Assembly (NCBI GenBank): GCA_900544615.1
Contig: UQVS01000003.1
Coordinates: 77,867-141,866 of the forward strand
From: an uncultured Oscillibacter sp.
GTDB lineage: Bacteria; Bacillota; Clostridia; Oscillospirales; Oscillospiraceae
Length of the DNA stretch: 64,000 bases
Reading direction: 5' to 3'
Shown here: piece by piece, positions 56,517 through 63,578 of the stretch
Position numbering within the stretch: position 1 is the first letter of the stretch
How the letters are laid out: each line of letters begins with the position of its first letter
The notes under the pieces: model-generated
What the model was told of the DNA's origin: nothing
The model's database searches: none
Seen by the model: the letters and a program-made list of their open reading frames with translations, nothing else
Position numbers and translations under genes: made by a program

Positions 56517-56710
56517 TGTTTGTCTATGAAAAAAAATTGCAATACCCGGTGAAGATCGCCACGCCCAATCCCAAGCTGGCAGCGGTTATTATCTCCCAGT
56601 ACGGCGGCCCAGACGGAGAACTCGGTGCTTCCCTGCGCTACCTCAGCCAGCGCTACTCCATGCCGTACCCGGAGCTGAAAGGGCTGCTGACCGACATCGG
56701 TACAGAGGAA
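56516..56710 (+). pseudogene. cotJC: cotJC, 5' part only: interrupted by the mobile element
   Basis: Mn-catalase-like coat protein gene. Codons 1-65 (MFVYEKKLQYPVKI, then AVIISQYGGPDGELGASLRYL and LLTDIGTEE, described in parts) agree with CotJC. After TEE the expected LxHLEM continuation is replaced by unrelated sequence that is complementary to the recombinase gene, and the frame stops at 56833. The cut falls at the metal-ligand region. The remainder should lie beyond the far end of the element, outside the window. The start overlaps cotJAB with AGGAGG upstream. Confidence 0.88.
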
Positions 56711-58302
56711 GCGTCATGGCCCCCAATTTTGGCCCGGTATTTTTCCAATCCATCCAGTACATATGTCCACTTGGCAGGCAGCAGATTGAGCGCCACCTCT
56801 ACCCTGCCGTCCCGGTACACGGTCATCTGTTGAAGAAGATGCCCGTAAAAGTCGTCGTCCGCCGTGCGTCCGCTGACGATGCCTGTGATGGCGGCGCGAA
56901 TGTCCGGCTTTAGGGTCTGCGTGTCGGTGTTCAGCGTCTGCCGCTGTTTGATTGCGGCAATTTTCTCCTGCACCCGGTTCATTTCGCTTTCACAGCGGGC
57001 TTTGGCGCGCTGATAGTCAGCCTTGGTGATGCTCTCGTCGAAAAAGCGGTCATGGATGGTGTCATTGCGGGCTTGCAGCTTTTCAAACTCAAGCTCCAGC
57101 CGCCGCAGCTCCTGCTCGCCGCTGTCCTCACCGGACGTCAGAACGCTTTCCACAATGCGGGCGAGGTTCGATATGATCGCTTTCTTATCCAGCGTCACGT
57201 CGTTCACCGAGCGCCGCAGAAGGTCCATGGCAATGTCATCCCGGATCTGCCGCCCGACGCTACATCCGATGGTATTTCCAGCGCCGTCTGTGCGCCGCAG
57301 GCCTTCGTTGGTGGCGGTGAAGCAGCACCAGCGGTAATAGGAGCTGCCGTCCTGCCGCTTTTTGGTACGGTGAGAGAAGCTCTTGCCGCACTCGCCGCAG
57401 CGAATTTTGCCGGAGAGCGGATAGCGGTTGCCATGTCCGCCGCAGCTTGTCGCACGGTTGCGGCGGGACAGCTCCCGCTGCACCGCCTGCCACGTTTCGC
57501 GGTCGATGATGGGCTCGTGGTGGTCTTTCAGCTCGACCAGCGGCTCCTTGCCGTGGTTGTACTTCTTTTCGTGCGTCAGATAGTCCGGCGTGTAGGTCTT
57601 TTTCTGGATTAGGTCACCGCAGTATTTTTCATTCTTTAGGATCTTAGTCACGGTGGCAGACGACCAAAGGCAGTTGCCCTTGCTGCTGAGAATACCGGCC
57701 TCCCGCAGCTCCCGCGCGATGGCGCTGCACCCTTTGCGCTCTTGCAGATACTTATAGAAGATGAGCCGGACAACTTCCGCGCCCTCCGGGTTGACGGTCA
57801 TTTTGCCGCCGATCACGTCGTAACCCAGCAGCGAGCCGCCAAAAACGACGCCCTTCTCCATGCTGCGCATCTGTCCCCATTTGGAGCGTTCAGAGGTCCT
57901 TCGGCTTTCGTCCTGTGCGAAGGAACTCATGATCGTCAGCCGCAGCTCCCCATCGTTGGTGCGGGTATCCAGGCTGTCATTGAGAAACAGCACGCCTACG
58001 CCCCGCCGCCGCAGCTCGCGGGTGATTTGCAGCGCGTCCACCGTGTTGCGGGTAAAACGGCTGACCTCCTTGGTCACGATCAGGTCGATCTGTCCCAGCT
58101 CCGCCGCATGGAGCATTTTGTTGAACTCCACGCGCTTGTTGGTCGATGTGCCGGAAAATCCTTCGTCAGCATAGATGCCTTGCAGCTCCCAATCCGGCTG
58201 GCGCTGGATGTACTCACGGAAATACCGCTGCTGCGCTTCAAAGGAATTTGCCTGGTCTTCCTTATCCGTGGATACACGGCAATACGCTGCTACTTGTAAC
58301 AT
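56653..58302 (-). CDS. Large serine recombinase (integrase of the cotJC element)
   Basis: 549 residues from ATG 58302, AAGGAGG seven bases upstream. The catalytic domain carries AYCRVSTDKEDQ with nucleophile Ser 11, then ADEGFSGTSTNKR, and TKEVSRFTRNTVD. A recombinase domain follows (GYDVIGGKMTVNPEGAEVVR), then a zinc ribbon (RCGECGKSFSH with Cys in WCCF/IGCSVG) and a coiled coil (about 400-480). Its last ~19 residues are read from cotJC DNA in antisense, so the frame crosses the attachment junction. It points towards the junction, as is usual for integrases at an element end. Confidence 0.93.
   Translation of the reverse strand: MLQVAAYCRVSTDKEDQANSFEAQQRYFREYIQRQPDWELQGIYADEGFSGTSTNKRVEFNKMLHAAELGQIDLIVTKEVSRFTRNTVDALQITRELRRRGVGVLFLNDSLDTRTNDGELRLTIMSSFAQDESRRTSERSKWGQMRSMEKGVVFGGSLLGYDVIGGKMTVNPEGAEVVRLIFYKYLQERKGCSAIARELREAGILSSKGNCLWSSATVTKILKNEKYCGDLIQKKTYTPDYLTHEKKYNHGKEPLVELKDHHEPIIDRETWQAVQRELSRRNRATSCGGHGNRYPLSGKIRCGECGKSFSHRTKKRQDGSSYYRWCCFTATNEGLRRTDGAGNTIGCSVGRQIRDDIAMDLLRRSVNDVTLDKKAIISNLARIVESVLTSGEDSGEQELRRLELEFEKLQARNDTIHDRFFDESITKADYQRAKARCESEMNRVQEKIAAIKQRQTLNTDTQTLKPDIRAAITGIVSGRTADDDFYGHLLQQMTVYRDGRVEVALNLLPAKWTYVLDGLEKYRAKIGGHDASSVPMSVSSPFSSGYGME
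56700..56725 (+). other. Left attachment junction (attL) of the element in cotJC
   Basis: cotJC similarity ends at about 56710 (codon 65, GAGGAA), and element sequence begins GCGTCATGG. The exact crossover needs the right end or an uninterrupted cotJC. Estimated from protein similarity only. Confidence 0.7.
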
Positions 58303-58374
58303 AAAAACTCCTCCTTTTCGTGGTATCATACGATACAGAATGTGTCTTTGCAATTGTGCGAATACTGAAAGGCA

Positions 58375-58572
58375 CTATTCCTTTACAGATTTTGATTTTC
58401 TTGTATTTCTTTTTTGATCTTCTAATTTTTGTACGCAGTTCCTACACTGCATTTCATTGAGGACACCTTGCTGCTGTAAGGCGAGCAGGACGGCTCGCTG
58501 GTACGCGAGAAGAAAGTCCTGCCCGATCTCGTCTGCCGCTTGATATTGTAAAAGTTCCGGCTTGCTTGCCAT
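58375..58572 (-). CDS. Small helical protein next to the recombinase (65 residues)
   Basis: 65 residues, mostly helical, with AADEIGQDFLLAYQRAVLLALQQQGVLNEMQC and one CRNC pair (described in part). The C-terminus is basic (KRNTRKSKSVKE). GGGAGGG precedes the ATG. Short ORFs of this kind often sit just upstream of serine recombinases in Firmicute elements; an accessory or directionality role is a guess. 72 bp before the recombinase start. Confidence 0.65.
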   Translation of the reverse strand: MASKPELLQYQAADEIGQDFLLAYQRAVLLALQQQGVLNEMQCRNCVQKLEDQKRNTRKSKSVKE

Positions 58573-58744
58573 CCTGCCCCCTCCCTTCCTTGGAGATTAT
58601 GCGGAGAGACTTCAGAACTTGCTGCCGTTTTCCCGGAAGCGGTTTCCTGCCTGACGGAAACTCAATTTCTGCTCCTTGGCACGCTCGCGTCATTGACGGT
58701 CATGGCCTGCTTCCCCGAAAGAGAAACGCTCCGGCGGTCATTCA

Positions 58745-58789
58745 TTTTTGTGGAAGATCGTTTGCGCTGAATTTCAACTTCCACAAAAA
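58745..58789. repeat. 12-bp inverted repeat upstream of the DUF6076 promoter
   Basis: TTTTTGTGGAAG (58745-58756) and CTTCCACAAAAA (58778-58789), 21 bases apart, ending 13 bases before the -35 of the DUF6076 promoter. Could be an operator, a bidirectional terminator or a processing site. The 230 bases between the 65-residue ORF and the promoter hold no convincing gene. Confidence 0.7.
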
Positions 58790-58802
58790 ATGATAGCAAG
58801 CG

Positions 58803-58857
58803 TTGACGGAGATTTCAATATGTGGTAAACTAATTGCGTTACAAATGATATACCACA
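58803..58857 (+). promoter_or_regulatory. Promoter of the DUF6076 gene with a TGTGGTA/TACCACA repeat
   Basis: TTGACG (58803-58808), 17 bp, TAAACT (58826-58831). TGTGGTA (58821-58827) and TACCACA (58851-58857) bracket the -10 and start site. The promoter shows that translation cannot begin at the 5' end of the open frame (58803). Confidence 0.72.
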
Positions 58858-58895
58858 CGCATTGCACAGCTGTGTCCACGAATGGAGGAAAAGCC

Positions 58896-59846
58896 TTGAG
58901 AGCCTTGTATTGCTTGAGTTTTGGCCCCAAAAAGGAATATGTAGAAACGGATTTCAAACCCGTGGAATATCGTCTCGGAACAACCCTTATTGCCTTTTTG
59001 TCCACAGATTTCGCTTCTTTACGGGCGAAATTACTGGTGCGAACAACGCCCATGATGGAAAATCAAGCCATTACCGAGATCAAAAATGCGCTGAGCGCGA
59101 TCCACCCTTTCGGGGAGCGCTTTGTGCAGTCCCTCTTTTTTGAAGAAAAGCTGGCAGACGTGCTTGATGAACGCATGGAAGGTTTTGAGAAGCTGCAAAA
59201 GGAACTTTCCGCCTTTGCAGATGCCGTGCTCGTGCCGGACAGATCTAAGTTGAGCGCCAAGCAGCGTTTGGCGCTCTATATGAGCCGCGATTTTCAAGCT
59301 GCCACAGCGATCGCCGGTTTGGACTTGAAGATGCGCGCGGAACGAAAGCTGTATGTAGATGAGCAGAATTTTGATCCGGTGTTGGTGGCAGACCGCATTT
59401 CGACGCCACCAAAGTCCGTCCGGTTTGCCCGCATCGAGGGCTCGGACGATTTGGGCGCGACGCTGCTGACAGAGCTGCTGGAGATGGTCGAGCAAGGAAT
59501 TGAATTGAAAAAGTGTGAATATTGTCATCGTTACTTTATCCCGTTCTCTTCCAAAGCTCTTTATTGTGATCGGTCAGTCGGTGATACCGGAAAAAGCTGC
59601 AAAGAACTCGCAGTCAAAGAGAAGCATGAAAAGAAAATCGCTGCTGATGATGGCTTAAAGCTCATCCGGCAGCGGATCAAAACCTATGATATGCGTGTTC
59701 GCCGTACTCCGGCCATTTACACAGATGCCGCATTTCAGGCGTGGAAAGCACAAGCGGAGGATGCACGAAACCGCTATGTGAACGGCGAATTGACCTATGA
59801 AGAATTAGATGCGCTTACGCAGCTCCCAAAGAAGAAAGGCGAATAA
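58896..59846 (+). CDS. DUF6076-like protein with a C-terminal zinc finger
   Basis: 316 residues from TTG 58896, with GGAGG seven bases upstream and the promoter at 58803-58831 excluding earlier starts. The N-terminal two thirds are helical without recognisable motifs. The C-terminal part has KKCEYCHRYF, then LYCDRSVGDTGKSCKE, four cysteines like a CGNR-type DNA-binding zinc ribbon, followed by basic helices. Likely a DNA-binding protein. It precedes the HTH-ATPase gene by about 80 bases. DUF assignment by memory; function unknown. Confidence 0.65.
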   Translation: MRALYCLSFGPKKEYVETDFKPVEYRLGTTLIAFLSTDFASLRAKLLVRTTPMMENQAITEIKNALSAIHPFGERFVQSLFFEEKLADVLDERMEGFEKLQKELSAFADAVLVPDRSKLSAKQRLALYMSRDFQAATAIAGLDLKMRAERKLYVDEQNFDPVLVADRISTPPKSVRFARIEGSDDLGATLLTELLEMVEQGIELKKCEYCHRYFIPFSSKALYCDRSVGDTGKSCKELAVKEKHEKKIAADDGLKLIRQRIKTYDMRVRRTPAIYTDAAFQAWKAQAEDARNRYVNGELTYEELDALTQLPKKKGE

Positions 59847-59869
59847 TAGACGAAGAAAACACGAAATAT

Positions 59870-59953
59870 TTGCGTATTTTTCTTGTTCTCTGCGTATACT
59901 GTGATATAATAAAGGCGAGGTGATGAGCGTGACCTTAAAAGAATTGCGTATTT
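59870..59953 (+). promoter_or_regulatory. Promoter of the HTH-ATPase/HipA-like operon with three TGCGTAT repeats
   Basis: TTGTTC (59883-59888), 16 bp, TATAAT (59905-59910). TTGCGTATTT occurs at 59870-59879 and again at 59944-59953 inside the coding start, with CTGCGTATA at 59890-59898 between. The even scatter around the promoter suggests an autoregulatory HTH binding region. Confidence 0.62.
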
Positions 59954-61659
59954 CAAAAGGGCTGAATCAGGCCCAATGTGCGGAATACCTCGGGATGTCC
60001 ACGCGCAACTATCAGAATTACGAAAACGATGCTGCGAAAGCAAACACGGCCAGATACCATGCGATTTATCAAAAGCTGGAAAGCTATGGTCAGCCTGTTG
60101 TCTCGGTTTCCTTACCCTCGCAAACAACAGAGTTTCATACGAATGTTGTCACGGGTACAGGCTTGCAGGCGTTGGCAAACAGCGTGGCAAAGTACGGCAA
60201 GCGTGACTGCTTCAGCACCTTGCAGAAGTTTGTGGCTGGCTCCTACGGTGGGAAGATCTGTATTTTATACGGTCTCCGTCGAACCGGAAAGACAACACTT
60301 CTGTTCCAAATGCTTTCCGAACTGCCCGTAGAAAAAACGTCCTACATCAAGGTGCAGACCACCGATGATATGTCACGGCTGACAAAGGACTTGAAAGTTC
60401 TGTTTGAACTGGGCTATCGGTATGTGTTTATTGATGAAATTACGCTCCTGAATGACTTCATCGACACCGCTGCCGTGCTTTCCGATGTGTTCAGCATGAT
60501 GGGCATGAAAATCGTTGTTTCCGGTACGGACTCTCTTGGCTTCGCTATGGCAAACCGCGATGAACTGTACGACAGAAGCGTGACGATCCACACCTCTTTT
60601 ATTCCCTTTCGGGAGTATGCGCGGCTCCTAAACATCCGTTCTGTCGATTCTTATATTGAATACGGCGGAACGCTGAAAATGGAAAATATGAGCTTTGACG
60701 ATCCGGATGCCGCCTTTGACGAGGTCGCGTTTCGGGACGATGAAAGTACCCGGAAGTATATTGATACCGCCATCAGCCGCAACATTCAGCACACGCTGAA
60801 AAATGACCATTACGGTGAATATTTCAATCAACTGCGTGAGCTTTACGAAAAAGGTGAGCTGACCAATGTTATCAACCGCATTGTGCAGCACATGAACCAC
60901 CGCTTTGTGCTGCGCGTGGTAGAGGACGAATTTAAGTCCCATGATTTTGGCTCCGCAAAGGAACTGCTTTTACATGATCTCCCTGCGGAACGGGCGACCG
61001 TTCTCTATGATGTCAATGAAAAGCAAATATTGGAGCGATTAAAGGCCATCATTGAGGTCAAGGAAAAGAGTGAAACAACCGTTCCAATCACGCAGGAGCA
61101 TATCGACAAAGTGAAGAAGTATCTGCTTATGCTGGATCTGATCGTCAACTGTCCGGAACGGTATGAAAGCGGTAAGCAGGCGGAGCATATCGTCTTTTCC
61201 CAGCCCGGTATGCGCTATGCCATCGCAAAGGCTCTGGTCTACTCCTTGATGCAGGATGCCTATTTTGCATCGATTTCCGAAGCAGATAAGGCATATATCA
61301 CAGGAAAGATTCTGGACGATGTAAAGGGCCGGATGCTGGAGGACATTGTTCTGCTGGAAGTCCGCAAAACCGCGCCCAGTACGATGGAAGCGTTCAAATT
61401 CAAGTTCGATGCCGGCGGCGAGTTTGACATGGTGATCTACGATAAAGCAGGTCAAAATTGCCGCATCTATGAAATCAAGCACAGCACCGAGGTCAACGAA
61501 AAGCAGACACTTCATCTGCGTGATGCAGAGAAATGCCAAATCGTTGAAAAACGCTTTGGCCCAATCAGCGGTAAATTCGTTCTTTATCGCGGAAAAGATA
61601 CGTTTGCCGAGGGTGTTCAGTATTTGAATGTAGAAAATTTTCTGTGTGGTCTGAAGTAA
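59929..61659 (+). CDS. HTH-AAA ATPase with a PD-(D/E)XK-like C-terminus
   Basis: 576 residues from GTG 59929 (GCGAGG eight bases upstream); ATG 59923 is possible. Residues 1-50 are a Cro/C1-type HTH (LKELRISKGLNQAQCAEYLG, then STRNYQNYEN). Residues 85-250 are an AAA_14-like ATPase: Walker A GLRRTGKT (115-122), Walker B YVFIDE (165-170), and VVSGTDSLGFA as a sensor strand. The C-terminus (about 470-576) resembles DUF4143-type nuclease folds, with EFDMVIYD and YEIKHS giving D500, E515 and K517. The HipA-like gene follows at 19 bp, so the pair is an operon. A HipB-like antitoxin fused to an ATPase is one reading. Confidence 0.8.
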   Translation: MTLKELRISKGLNQAQCAEYLGMSTRNYQNYENDAAKANTARYHAIYQKLESYGQPVVSVSLPSQTTEFHTNVVTGTGLQALANSVAKYGKRDCFSTLQKFVAGSYGGKICILYGLRRTGKTTLLFQMLSELPVEKTSYIKVQTTDDMSRLTKDLKVLFELGYRYVFIDEITLLNDFIDTAAVLSDVFSMMGMKIVVSGTDSLGFAMANRDELYDRSVTIHTSFIPFREYARLLNIRSVDSYIEYGGTLKMENMSFDDPDAAFDEVAFRDDESTRKYIDTAISRNIQHTLKNDHYGEYFNQLRELYEKGELTNVINRIVQHMNHRFVLRVVEDEFKSHDFGSAKELLLHDLPAERATVLYDVNEKQILERLKAIIEVKEKSETTVPITQEHIDKVKKYLLMLDLIVNCPERYESGKQAEHIVFSQPGMRYAIAKALVYSLMQDAYFASISEADKAYITGKILDDVKGRMLEDIVLLEVRKTAPSTMEAFKFKFDAGGEFDMVIYDKAGQNCRIYEIKHSTEVNEKQTLHLRDAEKCQIVEKRFGPISGKFVLYRGKDTFAEGVQYLNVENFLCGLK

Positions 61660-61678
61660 CTTTTGAGGAGGATTTATC

Positions 61679-62818
61679 ATGAACTATATTTTAAAGCAGT
61701 TCGATGAACCGCTGGTTAAATTCTCCGCAACGACGGATACCAGTGAGCCAGAGATCCAAATTCTTTGGACAAATGAAGAAAAAGCGGCATTGCTGCCGCT
61801 TGATCTGACGCTGACGCCGGAGGGAGTAAGCCGCTGGCTGCGCCGCCGCACGATCCCGAAGAATCGCGCCTATGTCCATAGCCTTTTGGCAAAATGCGGC
61901 TTAAACCTCAACCGTCCGCTCAGTATTATCAGCATTTGTAAAGGACTATCCCTTAACGATTGCTATTGGGTCATCGAGGACGGCGACACCGCTTCTTTCG
62001 GCAAGGTAAATCTCTATGACAACCCATTCAGCAATGTTCTGGCAGAGCTTGCCTTTACCGGCTATGGCAGCAGCGTCCGCACTTCCCTGCTCTCCAGCCC
62101 AGAGTTTACTACCAATGGAATGCTCCGCAAATGCTGGCGGCGCATCGGCGGTAAGGTGTATCTCTATAAGGGCGGCACAGAGGGCGCGGCCAATACCGGC
62201 AACGAACCATACTCTGAGTTTTACGCCGCGCAGATCGCCGCCGCCATGGGCGTTCACGCGATCCCCTATGCCTTATCCCGTTGGAAGGGCGTTCTCTGCT
62301 CCACCTGCGAGCTTTTTACCGATAAGGCGTATGCCTACCTCCCTATCGGCCATCTCGTTTCTAAGGGCGGCATGGGGGCTGTCAGGGCGTATTACGAAAA
62401 GATGGGAGATAAGTTTGTCAACGCGCTGAACGAAATGCTGGTGTTTGATGCGGTGATCTGCAATGTGGACCGGCATTTTAGAAACTTCGGCGTGATGGTC
62501 GATAACCGGACGAATACCATCGTCTCCCCCGCTCCCCTGTTCGACCATGGCAATTCCCTCTTTAACTTTGCGGGCACGGACGCCTGGGCGAACGAGACCG
62601 CATTGGAGGAATATATCGAAACGCTGTACCCCAGCGTGTACGATGATTTTCTCGGCACAGCCAAGGCCGCACTGACGCCGGAGCTGCGCGAGAAGCTGCG
62701 GCATCTGCTGAACTTCAAGTTCAAGAAGCACTCCCGCTATAACCTGCCCGAAAAAAGACTGCGGATGGTGGAACGGCAGGTGCAGAAACGGGCAAGAATA
62801 TTATTGTTGGATTTGTAA
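61679..62818 (+). CDS. HipA-like serine/threonine kinase domain protein
   Basis: 379 residues, GAGGAGG before the ATG. Residues 1-150 are not recognised. From 150 a HipA C-terminal kinase follows: K164 in VYLYKGG, helix EPYSEFYAAQIAAAMGV, catalytic loop FDAVICNVDRHFRNFG with D264 and N269, and Mg-binding PLFDHGNSL with D289. HipA phosphorylates targets such as glutamyl-tRNA synthetase and halts growth. It follows an HTH protein, as hipA follows hipB. The target here is unknown. Confidence 0.82.
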   Translation: MNYILKQFDEPLVKFSATTDTSEPEIQILWTNEEKAALLPLDLTLTPEGVSRWLRRRTIPKNRAYVHSLLAKCGLNLNRPLSIISICKGLSLNDCYWVIEDGDTASFGKVNLYDNPFSNVLAELAFTGYGSSVRTSLLSSPEFTTNGMLRKCWRRIGGKVYLYKGGTEGAANTGNEPYSEFYAAQIAAAMGVHAIPYALSRWKGVLCSTCELFTDKAYAYLPIGHLVSKGGMGAVRAYYEKMGDKFVNALNEMLVFDAVICNVDRHFRNFGVMVDNRTNTIVSPAPLFDHGNSLFNFAGTDAWANETALEEYIETLYPSVYDDFLGTAKAALTPELREKLRHLLNFKFKKHSRYNLPEKRLRMVERQVQKRARILLLDL

Positions 62819-62825
62819 ATATAAT

Positions 62826-62862
62826 AGAATCGGCATCATGTCAATAGCATGATGCCGATTCT
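62826..62862. terminator. Bidirectional hairpin between the HipA-like and HEPN-like genes
   Basis: Perfect 15-bp stem (62826-62840 with 62848-62862) and a 7-base loop placed between two convergent genes. T-rich stretches flank it modestly. Confidence 0.75.
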
Positions 62863-62868
62863 GTTACA

Positions 62869-63564
62869 CTATAATTGAGGCTTTTCTAACACATACATCA
62901 ACTGGCTTGCCAGCATAATTTGCTCCATAGCTTCACGTTTTTCGTATTGAAGATTGGCGTGGGCGGCTGGATTACGATAGGCTGCCATGATTCCTTCAAA
63001 CAGAGATTGGATTCCGCGCCTGTAGTTCCTGCCGCTGGCAGCAGTCGTGTCACAGAATTTGAAAGTGCCGTTCTCGCTTATAAGTGCGCCAATCACATCA
63101 CCAATCTTCGGAGGAATTGCTGCGCCGGGTTTTAACTCCGAAAACTTTTCGCGCAGACGAGATTCCACTTCTTTGACCGCCTTTTCTGCTGCGGTTGAAC
63201 AATGACCATCTACATATAACTCATGGGAGACATTCACAATTCGCGGATGAATTACAGACCAGAACGAAACAACGACGGGTTCTGCTTCGATATGGCGAAT
63301 AATAATTACAAGTTCTCCAAAAGCAGCTTGGTTTAAGATGAATGTTCCCATTCCGTTATCTATGAAGAGAACACTTGCAATTCGGGGTAGTGTAGCAGCA
63401 TAAAAAGGATAATCTGTTTGTATTCCCCTCATAATTGCGTTGATCCATTGGTAGACGCGTTGAATTTCCTGTGGCGTGTGGAGAAACTGCATCTGCAAGT
63501 TTGCATTTGTAAAGTCTATCCACTTTCGCAGTTCATACAGTTCGTTTTCATATGGCAGTTTCAA
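62869..63564 (-). CDS. TIGR02391/Ymh-like protein with a HEPN-type Rx4H motif
   Basis: 231 residues if it starts at TTG 63564 (GGGAGG eight bases upstream); GTG 63573 overlaps that site. The C-terminal domain has KFCDTTAASGRNYRRGIQSLF, then MAAYRNPAAHANL. R197-N-P-A-A-H202 fits the Rx4-6H signature of HEPN RNases, and the arrangement resembles the TIGR02391 family common in phage-defence loci. The N-terminal two thirds are unrecognised. It lies 15 bp downstream of the type III restriction subunit gene. Confidence 0.7.
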   Translation of the reverse strand: MKLPYENELYELRKWIDFTNANLQMQFLHTPQEIQRVYQWINAIMRGIQTDYPFYAATLPRIASVLFIDNGMGTFILNQAAFGELVIIIRHIEAEPVVVSFWSVIHPRIVNVSHELYVDGHCSTAAEKAVKEVESRLREKFSELKPGAAIPPKIGDVIGALISENGTFKFCDTTAASGRNYRRGIQSLFEGIMAAYRNPAAHANLQYEKREAMEQIMLASQLMYVLEKPQL

Positions 63565-63578
63565 AACACGCACCTCCC

